Of a DNA stretch of 60,159 nucleotides, positions 33,223-43,644 are shown in pieces (within the stretch, counting starts at the first letter, position 1; every line of letters starts with the position of its first letter). The notes beneath the pieces are model-generated. The model ran no database searches and was not told the origin of the DNA. It saw only the letters and a list, made by a program, of their open reading frames with translations. This stretch comes from Thermomonas sp. GTDB lineage: Bacteria > Pseudomonadota > Gammaproteobacteria > Xanthomonadales > Xanthomonadaceae. A program made the position numbers and the translations under genes. The DNA is taken from contig NZ_JAHRWW010000030.1 of the NCBI RefSeq assembly GCF_019104945.1, forward strand, positions 1 through 60,159, read 5' to 3'.

Positions 33223-34956
33223 ATGTCTTATCTCGTGCTTGCCCGTAAGTGGCGCCCCAAGCGTTTTGCCGAACTCGTTGGCCAAGAGCACGTTGTGCGT
33301 GCGCTCACCAATGCCTTGGAAACCGGGCGCGTGCACCACGCCTTCTTGTTCACCGGTACCCGAGGGGTGGGTAAAACCACCATTGCGCGCATTTTTGCCA
33401 AGAGCCTGAACTGCGAGCGTGGCACCGGCGCTGACCCTTGCGGCGAGTGCGAAACCTGCCAAGCCATTGACGCCGGGCGCTATATCGATCTCTTAGAAAT
33501 CGACGCCGCCTCCAATACGGGTGTGGACAACGTCCGTGAGTTGATCGAAAACGCCCAATACATGCCGTCACGCGGGCGTTATAAGGTCTATCTAATCGAC
33601 GAAGTGCACATGCTCTCGAAAGCAGCGTTCAACGCGCTGCTGAAGACGCTAGAAGAACCGCCGGAGCACGTCAAATTCCTGTTTGCCACTACCGACCCGG
33701 AAAAGCTACTGGTAACAGTGCTCAGCCGCTGCCTGCAGTTCAATTTGAAGCGTTTGGATGAAGCGCAGATTCGCGGGCAAATCAGCAAAATTTTGAATGC
33801 TGAAGGGATCGAGGCCGATGACGATGCAATCGCGCAGCTGGCTAAGGCAGCCGACGGCAGCCTGCGCGACGGTCTTTCATTGCTCGATCAGGCCATCGCC
33901 TATGCGGGCGGCAAGCTCGATGGCGCGGTTGTGGCTTCGATGCTGGGTACGGTGGACCGCACTCGCATTCAAGCCCTGCTTGCGGCACTGGCCGATGTTG
34001 ACGGCGCGCGCCTGCTGAACGAGGCGGCACAGTTGGCCGAATTTTCGCCCGATTGGGCCAGCATTTTGGACGCGTTCGCGTTGGCGCTGCACCGCATCCA
34101 AGTCAAGCAGCTGGTGCCCGATATGGACGTGGGGAGCGATGCGATTGACGTTGAAGCGCTCGCTGCGGCATTGCGTCCGGAACTTGTGCAGCTTTGGTAT
34201 CAAATGGCGCTCAATGGCCGCCGTGATTTGGCCTATGCACCGAGCCCGCGTAGCGGGTTTGAAATGACACTGCTGCGGATGCTGGCCTTCCGCCCGGAAG
34301 CAGCGGCGCAGCGAACAATGCCAACGCAAGCAGCCGCGCAAGCCAGTGCACCGCAAGCTCCTCCGCAAGCAGTACAGCAGGTGCGCAATGAGGCCGCGGC
34401 GCGCGCACGCGCGGTGTTTGAAGAAAGTAACGCGGCCGCGCCTTCGCGCCCAGCCCCAACGCCCCCAACATCCGTTGCGGCCCCGCCACCAACGCCTGTT
34501 ACAGCGGTTCCAACATCCGCGCCCATCTTGGCACCAACACCGGTGGCGAGTGGGTTGCTGGTCACAGACTCTGAGCACTGGCTGGAACTGGTGGCAGCCA
34601 GTGGGTTGAAAGGGCCAGCAAAATTATTGGCCGACAATTCAGGCTTTATTGCGCATAGTGAGGGCGTACTGCGTCTGTCACTGACACCCGAGCAAGAACA
34701 TCTAAAGTCACCGAGTTTGGTGCTTCAGCTGTGCGATGCCATCGGCCAGCAGCTTGCTGGCCAGGTGCAGATTCGGTTCGAAATTGGCCAGTCGCGCGGC
34801 GAAACCGCCAGTGGGCGGCAGGCGCGTGAACGTGTTGCGAAGCAGTCTGGTGCGGAGTCTGGATTTATCGCCGAACCTGCCGTGCAGCGGCTGATGCAAC
34901 AGCACAGCGCGCAGCTTGTGCCCGATTCAATACGCCCCCTAGACAACGAACGCTAG
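33223..34956 (+). CDS. dnaX: DNA polymerase III subunits gamma and tau
   Basis: A 577-residue clamp-loader ATPase: [22 protein letters not shown], Walker [15 protein letters not shown], the zinc site with CGECETC, Walker [11 protein letters not shown], and the SRC motif [13 protein letters not shown] long Ala/Pro/Thr-rich linker (about 365-445) is followed by a tau-type C-terminal domain ([24 protein letters not shown]). I see no obvious A6-type slippery site like that of E. coli for the short gamma form. It heads dnaX-ybaB-recR, the classic order. Confidence 0.97.
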   Translation: MSYLVLARKWRPKRFAELVGQEHVVRALTNALETGRVHHAFLFTGTRGVGKTTIARIFAKSLNCERGTGADPCGECETCQAIDAGRYIDLLEIDAASNTGVDNVRELIENAQYMPSRGRYKVYLIDEVHMLSKAAFNALLKTLEEPPEHVKFLFATTDPEKLLVTVLSRCLQFNLKRLDEAQIRGQISKILNAEGIEADDDAIAQLAKAADGSLRDGLSLLDQAIAYAGGKLDGAVVASMLGTVDRTRIQALLAALADVDGARLLNEAAQLAEFSPDWASILDAFALALHRIQVKQLVPDMDVGSDAIDVEALAAALRPELVQLWYQMALNGRRDLAYAPSPRSGFEMTLLRMLAFRPEAAAQRTMPTQAAAQASAPQAPPQAVQQVRNEAAARARAVFEESNAAAPSRPAPTPPTSVAAPPPTPVTAVPTSAPILAPTPVASGLLVTDSEHWLELVAASGLKGPAKLLADNSGFIAHSEGVLRLSLTPEQEHLKSPSLVLQLCDAIGQQLAGQVQIRFEIGQSRGETASGRQARERVAKQSGAESGFIAEPAVQRLMQQHSAQLVPDSIRPLDNER

Positions 34957-34997
34957 GCGGCTTCCCTTTTTCAAATTGCAATAACGGACATAGAAAT

Positions 34998-35318
34998 ATG
35001 CGTGGAAATATCGCCCAACTGATGCAGCAAGCGCAGAAGATGCAAGAGAACGTGCAGCGCGCACAAGAAGAAGTCGCTGCGCTGGAAGCCACTGGCAATG
35101 CCGGCGGTGGAATGGTGAGCGTCACCCTTGGTGGCCGCATGGATTGCCGCAAGGTGCGCATTGACCCGGCCGCGCTTGCCGATCCGGAGATGGCGGAAGA
35201 TTTGATCGCTGCTGCGTTCAATGATGCGGTCAATAAAATCAACGCGGCTTCGCAGGAAAAAATGGCCGGTGCCACCGCAGGGATGCAGCTTCCACCCGGA
35301 TTCAAGATGCCGTTTTAA
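34998..35318 (+). CDS. ybaB: Nucleoid-associated protein YbaB/EbfC
   Basis: A 106-residue protein with the YbaB core: [73 protein letters not shown]. It forms dimers that bind DNA. It lies 41 bases after dnaX, and its stop overlaps the recR start (TAATG), the usual arrangement. Confidence 0.96.
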   Translation: MRGNIAQLMQQAQKMQENVQRAQEEVAALEATGNAGGGMVSVTLGGRMDCRKVRIDPAALADPEMAEDLIAAAFNDAVNKINAASQEKMAGATAGMQLPPGFKMPF

Positions 35319-35911
35319 TGGCATCACTGCTTGAACAATTGATCGACGCGCTGCGCGTATTGCCTGGAGTTGGGCAAAAGTCGGCGCAGCGAATGGCCTA
35401 TCACTTGCTGGAACGGCAGCGTGATGGCGGCTTGCGGCTATCCGATGCGCTGGCGCAGGCGATGGAGCATATTCGCCACTGTAGCCGCTGTCGTGACTTT
35501 AGCGAAACCGAGGTATGCCCCACTTGTTCAAGCAGTGCGCGGGATACCCAACTGCTATGCGCGGTAGAAACTCCGGCAGATCGGTTGGCAATTGAGCAGG
35601 CCACCGGCTATCGCGGGCTGTATTTTGTGCTGCAAGGGCGGCTAAGCCCTTTAGATGGCATTGGCCCACGTGAGCTCGGTCTTGACCTGCTCGCGCAGCG
35701 CCTAGAAGAGGGCGAGGTGCGCGAGTTGATTATCGCCACCAACCCCACAGTAGAAGGCGAAGCCACCGCGCATTATCTTGCACAGCTGGCGCGCGCACGC
35801 GGTATTTCTCCCAGCCGACTGGCGCACGGCGTGCCGCTGGGTGGCGAGCTGGAATATGTGGATCGCGGTACTCTGCAGCATGCCTTCGGTAGCCGAATCG
35901 AAATCCTTTAA
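35318..35911 (+). CDS. recR: Recombination mediator RecR
   Basis: A 197-residue RecR. It shows the helix-hairpin-helix [20 protein letters not shown], the zinc finger [16 protein letters not shown], the Toprim domain ([58 protein letters not shown]) and the C-terminal [25 protein letters not shown]. With RecO and RecF it loads RecA at gaps. It overlaps ybaB by one base. Confidence 0.97.
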   Translation: MASLLEQLIDALRVLPGVGQKSAQRMAYHLLERQRDGGLRLSDALAQAMEHIRHCSRCRDFSETEVCPTCSSSARDTQLLCAVETPADRLAIEQATGYRGLYFVLQGRLSPLDGIGPRELGLDLLAQRLEEGEVRELIIATNPTVEGEATAHYLAQLARARGISPSRLAHGVPLGGELEYVDRGTLQHAFGSRIEIL

Positions 35912-35929
35912 CGCATCAAGGAGCGCGCT

Positions 35930-36283
35930 ATGAGCGAGACCATTTTCCACAAGATCATCAATCGGGAAATTCCCGCCGATGTGGTGTATGAAGACGAGCA
36001 CCTCATCGCGTTTCGTGACATCGCGCCACAGGCGCCCGTGCACGTACTGTTCGTTCCGAAGCAAACCTTCCCCACACTCAATGATGTGCCAGAGGAAGAG
36101 GCTATTGTAGTAGGGCGGCTAGCGACAGCGGCGGCGCGCTATGCCAAGGCGCAAGGGTTTGCCGAAAGCGGCTACCGGATTGTGATGAATTGCAATGAAG
36201 ACGGCGGGCAGACGGTGTTCCAAATTCACCTGCACCTACTGGCTGGTGCCCCGCTGGGGCGCTTCGGTACGGAACTTGGCTGA
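35930..36283 (+). CDS. HIT-family nucleotide hydrolase (HinT-like)
   Basis: A 117-residue HIT protein. It opens ETIFHKIINREIPADVVYEDEHLIAFRDIAPQAPVHVLFVPK and ends with GGQTVFQIHLHLLAGAPLG. The triad is QxHxH rather than HxHxH: the first His is replaced by Gln, while the central His that acts as nucleophile in HinT is kept. HinT cleaves purine-nucleotide phosphoramidates. It has its own ribosome site (AAGGAG) and follows recR by 18 bases. Confidence 0.92.
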   Translation: MSETIFHKIINREIPADVVYEDEHLIAFRDIAPQAPVHVLFVPKQTFPTLNDVPEEEAIVVGRLATAAARYAKAQGFAESGYRIVMNCNEDGGQTVFQIHLHLLAGAPLGRFGTELG

Positions 36284-36343
36284 AATTGGCCGGAATTTAC
36301 GTTAGCACTTAAGAATGCGTAATCTACGCAGACTGAGGCGGCC

Positions 36344-39232
36344 GTGGCGAGCGAAACTAATCCATCTGCTGACGCAACATGGCCCACGTTGGGGCGATAT
36401 TTAATCTCGAAAGGCGTGCTGCTTCCAGTGGGCGCGCTGCTGGCGCTGGTGTTGATATCGCGCTTGTTACCCACCTGGGAGCTGGTTCCGATGGCATCGT
36501 CGGAGCTACTCACAGGCTACCTGATGCTGGAAATGGTCACGGTGGTGGTGTCGCTATTGGTGGTGGTGACGGCCTTTTATTCGTTTGAAGAAGAACGTAG
36601 CCCACTAGCCAACACCTTGGTGCTGACCTTCATCCTTGCGTGTAATAGCGATTTTCTGCACACGCTGGCGTACAACGATGTGCCCACGGCTGCTTTCTTT
36701 TGGGTCTGTAGCCGCACCATTGTATTGCTGGGGTTTGCCTTGCTGCTGCGTGAAAAACGCCTGCCAGGTGGGCGCTTGTTCTGGCTGCTGCTGGGGCTTG
36801 CGGGGAGCGTGCTGCTGGCTTTGTTCGGTGGCCGCTATTTCGCAGTGTGGTGGCCGTTTTTTGTGCCGGGTGAGGGGGCAACGGCACTCAAAGCTGTGGC
36901 AGATTACCTGCTCAGCGTAGGCTATCTGGCGGTGGCGCTGCTGCTTGCGCGCAAAGCACTGGCGGCGCAGAAATATGAACTGTTGAATTTAGCCAGAGCC
37001 AGCTTCGTAATGGCTGTTGCCGGGCTTGCGGTGACGCGCTTTAACGGCACGGGTGAATGGACGGTTGTACTTGGGCATCTGCTCAAAGTGCTCGCCTTTT
37101 TACTGGTGTTTCGTGCCACTGTTTTGGTGGCACTGCGGCAGCCGTATTGGCGCTTACGCGCTTCGCAACAGCAAATCGCGCAGGCCGAACAGGAATACCG
37201 TTCTCTGGTAGAAAACTTGCCAGTCGGTGTGCTGCGTATGGATGCGGAACTGCGGCTGCACCATGTAGGAAGCATGGTCGAACGCAGTCTTGGGAAGCCA
37301 AAACAGTCCATGCTGGGGCAAGTAATCACCGATGTCCTACCTCCTGAAGTGACACAAGTGGTTTTGCCTGCCCTGCAGCGTGTATTGCTTGGCGAAGCGG
37401 TGGATTTGGATTATCACTTTATTTCCAAGCAGCAGGGGCCGTTATACCGGCACTTCATCGCGGTGCCGGAGCGCACGCTGGATGGGCAGGTGCAGGGGGC
37501 GCTTGCCATCTTGCTAGATACCACCGAGCGCGAGTTGATCCATAGCGCATTGCAAGATGCGCTGCACGAAACAGGGGAGATGAAGGCTGCACTGGATGCG
37601 CACGCGATTGTGGCGCTTACCGACCGCCGTGGCGTGATTACCCAAGTGAACGATAAGTTCTGCCAGATTTCCAAATACGCACGTGAGGAGCTGTTGGGGC
37701 AAACCCACGCGGTGATCAATTCCGGGCACCATCCCAAAGCGTTTTGGAAAGAGATGTGGGCCACAATTGGCCGTGGTCACGTGTGGAATGGGGAGATCTG
37801 CAACCGCGCTAAAGACGGCTCGTTGTACTGGGTGCAAACCACCATCGTGCCGAGGCTGGATGCGGCCGGACAACCGCTGCAATACATCGCCATTCGTGCT
37901 GATATCACAAAGCGCAAATTAGCCGAACAAGAAGCGCAGCGGTTGGCCAATTACGATGTGTTGACCGGGCTTCCCAACCGCCGGCTGCTGCAAGACCGCC
38001 TGCAGCAAACGGTTACGCGTGGTGAGCGCGAAGGGTTTTACAGCGCGCTGCTGATTTTGGACTTAGACCACTTCAAAGACATCAACGATACCTTGGGGCA
38101 TGACCAAGGCGACGCGTTGCTGCAGCAGGTGGCCGTGCGGCTTGGGCATGCTGTACGGCAAAGCGATACTGTGGCGCGGCTTGGGGGCGATGAATTTGTC
38201 GTGTTGCTGTGTGATTTAGGAAATACATTAGGAAGTGCGGGTGGGCACGCGGCAGACCTGGCAGAAAAAATTCGGGAATCACTGGCGGCGCCCTATGTGC
38301 TGGGAGGCGAGCAAGTGATCAGTACGCCGAGTATTGGCGTGGTGATGCTGCGTGTGGACGATCCAGTGCCGCCAGATGAGCTAGTGAAGCGTGCGGATAT
38401 GGCGCTGTATAAGGCCAAGGCGGAGGGGCGCAATGCGGTGTGCTTCTTTGATCCGGCGCTACAGACGGGCGTTAATGAGCGCGCTGCGCTGCTGCGTGAT
38501 CTGCGCCAAGCTGTGGAGCTGCAGCAGTTCCAAGTGTATTACCAGCCCATCATGGATCAGTCGCGAAAGGTGAATGGGGTGGAGGCGCTGCTGCGCTGGC
38601 CACATCCTGAGCGCGGAATGGTGTCACCTGCTGAATTTATTCCAGTCGCAGAACAAGCAAATTTGATTGTGCCTATAGGTCAATGGGTGCTGGAAACAGC
38701 ATGTGCACAAATTAAGGCTTGGGAGCACGATCCAGTGCGCTCGCAGTGGACGGTGGCGGTGAATGTCAGTGCGAGGCAGGTGCTGGATGAGAGGTTCGTA
38801 GAGCAAGTTGAGGTTGTTCTGGCACTCAGCCAGGTGAACCCACGTAACCTGCGTTTGGAGTTAACCGAAAGCCTGCTGCAGGTGGATTTGAAGGGCACGA
38901 TTGAGAAAATGCGGACGCTGCAGCGCTTGGGTATTCGTTTCTCGTTAGACGATTTCGGTACCGGCTATTCTTCATTGAGCTATCTCAAGCGCTTGCCATT
39001 GGATCAGTTCAAAATCGACCAGTCCTTTGTGCGTAATGTGTTGGAGAACACAGAAGACGCTGCGATTGTGCGGATGATTCTTGCGCTTGGTGAAACACTG
39101 AACATGCCGGTAGTGGCGGAAGGTGTGGAAACCGAAGCGCAGTTCCAGTTCCTGCGTTCGCACGGTTGTCAGAAATTCCAAGGCTATTTGTTTAGTAAGC
39201 CTGTGCCCGTTTCAGAGTTGCCCGCAGGCTAA
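36344..39232 (+). CDS. Membrane c-di-GMP protein: MASE3-like/PAS/GGDEF/EAL
   Basis: A 962-residue protein. Residues 20-265 hold about eight hydrophobic segments; the DFLHTLAY motif near residue 105 resembles the MASE3 sensor. Two PAS-type regions follow (SLVENLPVGVLRMDAELRLHHVG; AIVALTDRRGVITQVNDKFCQISKY). The GGDEF domain has an intact RLGGDEFVVLL site and the EAL domain an intact VEALLRWPHPERG and DDFGTGYSSLSYLKRLPLDQFKIDQSFV, so it may both make and degrade c-di-GMP. The start is GTG 36344 with only a modest ribosome site. It stands alone, convergent with the transglutaminase gene, overlapping it by four bases at the 3' ends. Confidence 0.92.
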   Translation: MASETNPSADATWPTLGRYLISKGVLLPVGALLALVLISRLLPTWELVPMASSELLTGYLMLEMVTVVVSLLVVVTAFYSFEEERSPLANTLVLTFILACNSDFLHTLAYNDVPTAAFFWVCSRTIVLLGFALLLREKRLPGGRLFWLLLGLAGSVLLALFGGRYFAVWWPFFVPGEGATALKAVADYLLSVGYLAVALLLARKALAAQKYELLNLARASFVMAVAGLAVTRFNGTGEWTVVLGHLLKVLAFLLVFRATVLVALRQPYWRLRASQQQIAQAEQEYRSLVENLPVGVLRMDAELRLHHVGSMVERSLGKPKQSMLGQVITDVLPPEVTQVVLPALQRVLLGEAVDLDYHFISKQQGPLYRHFIAVPERTLDGQVQGALAILLDTTERELIHSALQDALHETGEMKAALDAHAIVALTDRRGVITQVNDKFCQISKYAREELLGQTHAVINSGHHPKAFWKEMWATIGRGHVWNGEICNRAKDGSLYWVQTTIVPRLDAAGQPLQYIAIRADITKRKLAEQEAQRLANYDVLTGLPNRRLLQDRLQQTVTRGEREGFYSALLILDLDHFKDINDTLGHDQGDALLQQVAVRLGHAVRQSDTVARLGGDEFVVLLCDLGNTLGSAGGHAADLAEKIRESLAAPYVLGGEQVISTPSIGVVMLRVDDPVPPDELVKRADMALYKAKAEGRNAVCFFDPALQTGVNERAALLRDLRQAVELQQFQVYYQPIMDQSRKVNGVEALLRWPHPERGMVSPAEFIPVAEQANLIVPIGQWVLETACAQIKAWEHDPVRSQWTVAVNVSARQVLDERFVEQVEVVLALSQVNPRNLRLELTESLLQVDLKGTIEKMRTLQRLGIRFSLDDFGTGYSSLSYLKRLPLDQFKIDQSFVRNVLENTEDAAIVRMILALGETLNMPVVAEGVETEAQFQFLRSHGCQKFQGYLFSKPVPVSELPAG

Positions 39233-41178
39233 GGCCGGTGCTGGTTTAAGTCATGCACAAGGGCATGGTCTTGGTGCTGCGCATAGCGTGCAGCAGAGAG
39301 GCGTTGCGCCAATGTGCTAAGCGGCTGGCCAGCACGAGGAACATCGGCAGCAACGCGCTTGGCCCAGACCAGCGCCGGTTCGTGTAGATAACGGCCACGC
39401 CCCAGTTTGCGATAGCGCGCTTCTAGCCGGTGCCAAGCGCGCAGTAGTGGGTCGCGTTCGCGTTCGCCGCGAGCGATTAGCCACGCCATCCAGCCCAAGG
39501 TCAGTATGGCGGTGAGTGCGAATAGCAGGGCTAAGGCGGTGCCGCCGTATTGATCAAGGCCGAGTGGTTTGAGCAGGCTCAGCTGGCGCTGTGCGTTGAA
39601 GCCTAAGAAGAAATCATTCCAGCTCCGGCGTAACCAATCACCGGCGTTGAACATGGGAATCAGGCCGTCAAAATTGCCGATGCGCCCCGGCTGGCGGTCG
39701 GCAATCGTGTCGTACACGCGTTCTGGAGCAACGGCTGCGGTGGGGTCAAAGCGTACCCAGCCCTGCTGCGGTAGCCAAAGTTCGGCCCATGCATGGGCGT
39801 CGGATTTGCGTACCAACCAGTAATTGCCAATGGGGTTTTTGTATGCGCCTGCATAACCGGTGACCACGCGCGCGGGAATGCCTGCAGCGCGCATCAGTAC
39901 AACGAAGGCGGAGCTAAAGTGTTCGCAATAGCCTTGCTTGCGGTCGAATAAAAAATCGTCCACTTCATCGCGCTTGGCTAGCGGCACATCGAGGGTGTAG
40001 GCGAAATCGCGGTGGATCATTTCCAGTGCGCGCATGGCAATTGCAGTATCGCTACGGCCGTTGCTGTCTTGCCCCGCTTCTCGCCGCCATTGCTTGCCCA
40101 TCGCCACGCTGCGCGGGTTGTAGCCTATGGGAAGAGCCAAGGCGCGTTGGCGCAGCGCAAGCGGAAGCGCTGCTTCAGTGCGCAGCGGTGGCGCCGAGTG
40201 CAAGTGCCAGCGCGATACGCTGTACTGCGGCTGTTCGGCGGTTAATGTGTAGTCGCGGCTGAGCTGCGCACCTTCTGGTGCGGCGGTGGGCAAGTCCAGC
40301 GCAATCAGTTGGCGATCTTCGCTAGGTTCCAAATCTAGCTGGTAGTCCCAGCCCGCACTGGAGGGCTGAAACGGTGCGGCAGGAAGGCGTTGCAGGCCGT
40401 GTGCCTGCCGCCAAGTGCGGCCATCAAAATCCCATAACGTTGGCCCGCGCCAATACATTTGCTCGGGGCTGGGCGTAGCGCCAAAAAATTGCACGCGCGC
40501 GGCGGGTGAGTCATCACGCAGCAGTTCGTTCATGCTGCCTGGCGACATCGTATCGGAAAGCCCAACTGTGGCCACGCTACGGTGCGGCAGCCCCCATAGT
40601 GGTGAGGCCAAACGCGGGAACAGCCAAAACGCCACCAACGCCAGTGGTAGCCCAAGCGCAAATAGGCCCAATACGCGACGTGTCGTGGCCCACGTGGGGT
40701 GGGTCGTGGGCGTGGGTACTTCGCCCTCGTCTGCGGCTAGTTGCTGCAAAGCGAGCAGGGTCAGCAAAATTGCGAGTAGGCCAAGAATGAGGCTGATTGG
40801 GCCTTGGTCGAGCAGGAATGTGGCGAATGGCGCAAATAGTGCGAACCCCAACAGGCTACGGCCATCGCGCAGGCTGAAGGTTTCCGCAGGCTTAAGCGCG
40901 ATCATGGCGGCCAAAACCGCGCAGGCGGTATCGCGGCCAATACCGGGTAGCACGGTGACGGCCGCAATGGGTGCGAGGATGGCCAATAGCAGGCGTAGCG
41001 CGGAAGGCGGCGGGGTTTTCCACGAAAGTGCCAATACGCCCACGGCTAACACACCAAAACCGAGGCCTAGCGTCAGCGGTTGCTGCAGCAGTAGCGGCAA
41101 TAGGCAGATGGCCGCCGCCAGCCGCACCTGTAGCCGCGTGCTGGCAAACATGGCGGGCGAAGTGGGTTTAGTCGCCAT
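39229..41178 (-). CDS. tgpA: Membrane transglutaminase-like protein TgpA
   Basis: A 649-residue protein. The first half has about six membrane segments (LAAAICLLPLLLQQPLTLGLGFGVLAVGVLALSW and others). A periplasmic transglutaminase core follows with Cys in KQGYCEHFSSAFVVLMRAAGIPARVVTGYAG, His in DAHAWAELWL and Asp in WVRFDPTAAV. A last membrane helix (LALLFALTAILTLGWMAWLIA) and DUF4129-like tail end it. ATG 41178 overlaps the stop of the DUF58 gene by 11 bases. MoxR-DUF58-TgpA is a conserved trio of unknown detailed role. Confidence 0.9.
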   Translation of the reverse strand: MATKPTSPAMFASTRLQVRLAAAICLLPLLLQQPLTLGLGFGVLAVGVLALSWKTPPPSALRLLLAILAPIAAVTVLPGIGRDTACAVLAAMIALKPAETFSLRDGRSLLGFALFAPFATFLLDQGPISLILGLLAILLTLLALQQLAADEGEVPTPTTHPTWATTRRVLGLFALGLPLALVAFWLFPRLASPLWGLPHRSVATVGLSDTMSPGSMNELLRDDSPAARVQFFGATPSPEQMYWRGPTLWDFDGRTWRQAHGLQRLPAAPFQPSSAGWDYQLDLEPSEDRQLIALDLPTAAPEGAQLSRDYTLTAEQPQYSVSRWHLHSAPPLRTEAALPLALRQRALALPIGYNPRSVAMGKQWRREAGQDSNGRSDTAIAMRALEMIHRDFAYTLDVPLAKRDEVDDFLFDRKQGYCEHFSSAFVVLMRAAGIPARVVTGYAGAYKNPIGNYWLVRKSDAHAWAELWLPQQGWVRFDPTAAVAPERVYDTIADRQPGRIGNFDGLIPMFNAGDWLRRSWNDFFLGFNAQRQLSLLKPLGLDQYGGTALALLFALTAILTLGWMAWLIARGERERDPLLRAWHRLEARYRKLGRGRYLHEPALVWAKRVAADVPRAGQPLSTLAQRLSAARYAQHQDHALVHDLNQHRP

Positions 41179-42142
41179 GCTGTTCATTCCGCGGAAGTAG
41201 GGCCAGCGCACGCAGGCATTGGTGGCGATGCACATCGCCGGCGTCGGTAGCGGTGCGTGGCTGTGTGGGGAGCTGCAGCGCATAGCGCCGCCCTTGGCGC
41301 TCGGCATCGTCCACCCAGCGCGCTAATCGGCTGATGCGCTGCTCGTAGGGCAGGCCCGCTGTGTGCTGCCAGTCCAGTAATAGTTCGCCACGCTGCTGTT
41401 GTTCGTAATCGCGCACCAGCAAGCTGTTGTGTCGCGCGGAGGCCTTCCACGCCACCGTGCGCGGTGAATCACCGTGACGGTAATCGCGAAGGTGGTGCAG
41501 GCTGTCGCCTGCGCGATGCAGTTGGGGCTGGCCCTCGCCGCCAGCCGGAACGGGAAGCGGCGGTGCTTGCACTTCGGGTGCGGGATACACCAGAAGCGTT
41601 TGCTGCGGCCAGATGTAAGCCCACGCATGCGCCAGCCCAAGCGGTTGTACGGTGGAAAGCTGTAAGCGCGGCAGTGGCAGCACGCCGCGGTGCAGGGTAG
41701 GGATGTGCAGCTCGCAGGTGCTTCCGCTAGGCTGAATGCTGGTGTGTGTGTGGCGCTGTTGATAGGCCAGCTGCAGCCCGTTGCGAATGCGGGTGTCAGC
41801 GGCTTCTAAAGCAATTTTGAGGCGCAAATCGGTGCCTGCCGGAACGGGCTCGGCGGCGATGGCGAGAATGCGCAGCCCGGAGAGTTGTAAATGCGCGGCA
41901 ATTAAGCTGGCCAGCGCTGCGCCGGAGAGCAATAGCGCGAGCAGTATGGCCGGGTTGTTATTGAAATTAAGCGCGCCCAGCAGCATCGCGGCAAGGAGAA
42001 AAGCAAAGAACATTCCGGTGCGCGTAGGCAGCACGTAAATGCGATGACGATCAAGCAATACAGGCAGCACCTCGGGTGCGCGTGGGCGCACCCAAGATTG
42101 CAGGCGCTGGCGAAACTGCGCGAACACGTCAATCCACGGCAA
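41168..42142 (-). CDS. DUF58 family protein
   Basis: A 324-residue protein with two early membrane helices (TGMFFAFLLAAMLLGALNF and PAILLALLLSGAALASLIAAHL) and a soluble domain containing GDSLHHLRDYRHGDSPRTVAWKASARHNSLLVRDYEQQQRGELLLDW, the DUF58 signature. Members work with MoxR ATPases, probably as the client that senses or couples to the chaperone. The start overlaps the moxR stop by 14 bases and the end overlaps tgpA. Confidence 0.9.
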   Translation of the reverse strand: MPWIDVFAQFRQRLQSWVRPRAPEVLPVLLDRHRIYVLPTRTGMFFAFLLAAMLLGALNFNNNPAILLALLLSGAALASLIAAHLQLSGLRILAIAAEPVPAGTDLRLKIALEAADTRIRNGLQLAYQQRHTHTSIQPSGSTCELHIPTLHRGVLPLPRLQLSTVQPLGLAHAWAYIWPQQTLLVYPAPEVQAPPLPVPAGGEGQPQLHRAGDSLHHLRDYRHGDSPRTVAWKASARHNSLLVRDYEQQQRGELLLDWQHTAGLPYEQRISRLARWVDDAERQGRRYALQLPTQPRTATDAGDVHRHQCLRALALLPRNEQHGD

Positions 42143-43061
42143 CGGCGTGCAGGATCTCTTTCGTCAGGCGGCTACTAACGCCGTCGGCTTCGGCCACAAG
42201 CCGGTGTTCGGCCACGGCGGGGAAGAGTGTCTGCACGTCTTCAGGAATTACGTGATTGCGGCCCAGCAGCAGCGCATGCGCGCGTGCGGCGCGCAGAAGA
42301 GCAAGCCCCGCGCGTGGTGATAGACCAACGCGCACACCCGGCTGCTTGCGGCTACGCGCGATCAGTGCCTGCACGTAATCCAGTAGCGCGTCGCTGGTGC
42401 GTGTTTGCTGCACCTGCTGGCGCAGCGCCAAAATGCGCGGCGCATCGAGCAGCGGCTGCGCTTGTGCAATTAGGTTGCGGCGGTCGGCCCCAGCCAGTAA
42501 CGCGCGTTCGGCAACGTCATCGGGGTACCCCAAAGCAAGCCGTAGCAAAAAACGGTCCAGCTGCGAGTCTGGCAACGGATACGTGCCGGAAAGATCCACC
42601 GGGTTTTGCGTCGCAATTACCAAGAATGGATTGGGAAGGGCGCGGGTTTGGCCATCGATGCTGACTTGATGCTCGGCCATCGCTTCCAGCAGTGCGCTTT
42701 GTGTGCGCGGTGGCGCGCGGTTGATTTCATCGGCCAGCAAAATATGGGTGAATACCGGGCCGGGATGAAATTCAAAACGCTGCTGTTGGGCGTCGTAAAT
42801 GGAAACGCCCAAAATATCGGAGGGCAGTAGGTCTGAAGTGAATTGCACGCGCGAGAACCCAAGCCCAAGTGTTGCGGCCATCGCGTGTGCAAGCGTGGTT
42901 TTGCCAAGCCCAGGCAGGTCTTCAATCAATAAATGCCCATCGGCAAGCAGGGCCACAAAGGCAAGCCGCACCTGCAGTGTTTTCCCCAAGATGAGGCTGT
43001 TGACCTGCTTTTGAGCGTCGTTAAGCGCGCTAAGAAGTGTCGAAGGTTCGAGAGTTGTCAT
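42129..43061 (-). CDS. MoxR-type AAA+ ATPase
   Basis: A 310-residue MoxR ATPase. It has LILGKTLQVRLAFVALLADGHLLIEDLPGLGKTTLAHAMA (Walker A), the SDILGVSIY loop, Walker B HILLADEINRAPPRTQSALLEAM and VIATQNPVDLSGTYPLPDSQLDRFL (sensor 1), followed by a helical lid. MoxR proteins act as chaperones in protein-complex maturation. ATG 43061 gives the expected N-terminus; the frame runs further to 43112 across the maf end. Confidence 0.93.
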   Translation of the reverse strand: MTTLEPSTLLSALNDAQKQVNSLILGKTLQVRLAFVALLADGHLLIEDLPGLGKTTLAHAMAATLGLGFSRVQFTSDLLPSDILGVSIYDAQQQRFEFHPGPVFTHILLADEINRAPPRTQSALLEAMAEHQVSIDGQTRALPNPFLVIATQNPVDLSGTYPLPDSQLDRFLLRLALGYPDDVAERALLAGADRRNLIAQAQPLLDAPRILALRQQVQQTRTSDALLDYVQALIARSRKQPGVRVGLSPRAGLALLRAARAHALLLGRNHVIPEDVQTLFPAVAEHRLVAEADGVSSRLTKEILHAVAVD

Positions 43062-43065
43062 AGTG

Positions 43066-43644
43066 TTAGGGAAGTTGGAATCCGGCCTGCCGCAGCAGGT
43101 GTGCCGTTGCAATGAGAGGAAGCCCGATCAACGCGGTAGGGTCTTGATTATGGATGGCTTCAAATAGCGTGATACCAAGGCCTTCCGATTTGAAACTGCC
43201 CGCGCAGTCTAGCGGCTGTTCGGCATCGACATAGCGCTCAATTTCAGCGGTTGAAAGTGAGCGAAATTGCACTTGCGTGGTGTCGATCGCGTTAAAGCAT
43301 TGGCCGTCTGCATGAGTAAGGCAAAGTGCGGTATGAAATTGCACTGTGCGGCCTGACATCGACTGTAGTTGCGCAAGCGCGTTTCTGCGCGTTTCTGGTT
43401 TGCCTAGTGCGCGGCCTGATAGTTCGGCAACTTGATCGGAGCCTAATACCCAAGCGTCAGTTTGTTCGCGATGCGCAACTGCCTGTGCTTTGGCTTGTGC
43501 AAGACGAGTAGCGAGCGCAATCGGTGTTTCATCCGTAAGCGCAGCTTCGTCCACCTCTGGGCGCGCCGTTGTAAACGGCAGATGCAGGCGCTGCAGAAGT
43601 TCGCTGCGATAGCGCGAGGTAGAGGCAAGAATAAGCTGAGGCAT
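43066..43644 (-). CDS. maf: Maf-family nucleotide pyrophosphatase
   Basis: A 192-residue Maf protein. It starts PQLILASTSRYRSELLQRLHLPF, the family signature SxSxxR, and continues PEVDEAALTDE, VLGSDQVAEL and LPLIATAHLL. These enzymes hydrolyse non-canonical or modified nucleoside triphosphates. The short gap (4 bases) to moxR and one shared strand suggest a single transcript. Confidence 0.93.
   Translation of the reverse strand: MPQLILASTSRYRSELLQRLHLPFTTARPEVDEAALTDETPIALATRLAQAKAQAVAHREQTDAWVLGSDQVAELSGRALGKPETRRNALAQLQSMSGRTVQFHTALCLTHADGQCFNAIDTTQVQFRSLSTAEIERYVDAEQPLDCAGSFKSEGLGITLFEAIHNQDPTALIGLPLIATAHLLRQAGFQLP

Noticed and set aside
40415-41200. A 261-codon plus-strand open frame
   Set aside because: Antisense to the membrane part of tgpA; its Arg/Ser/Ala-rich product is typical of a shadow frame.
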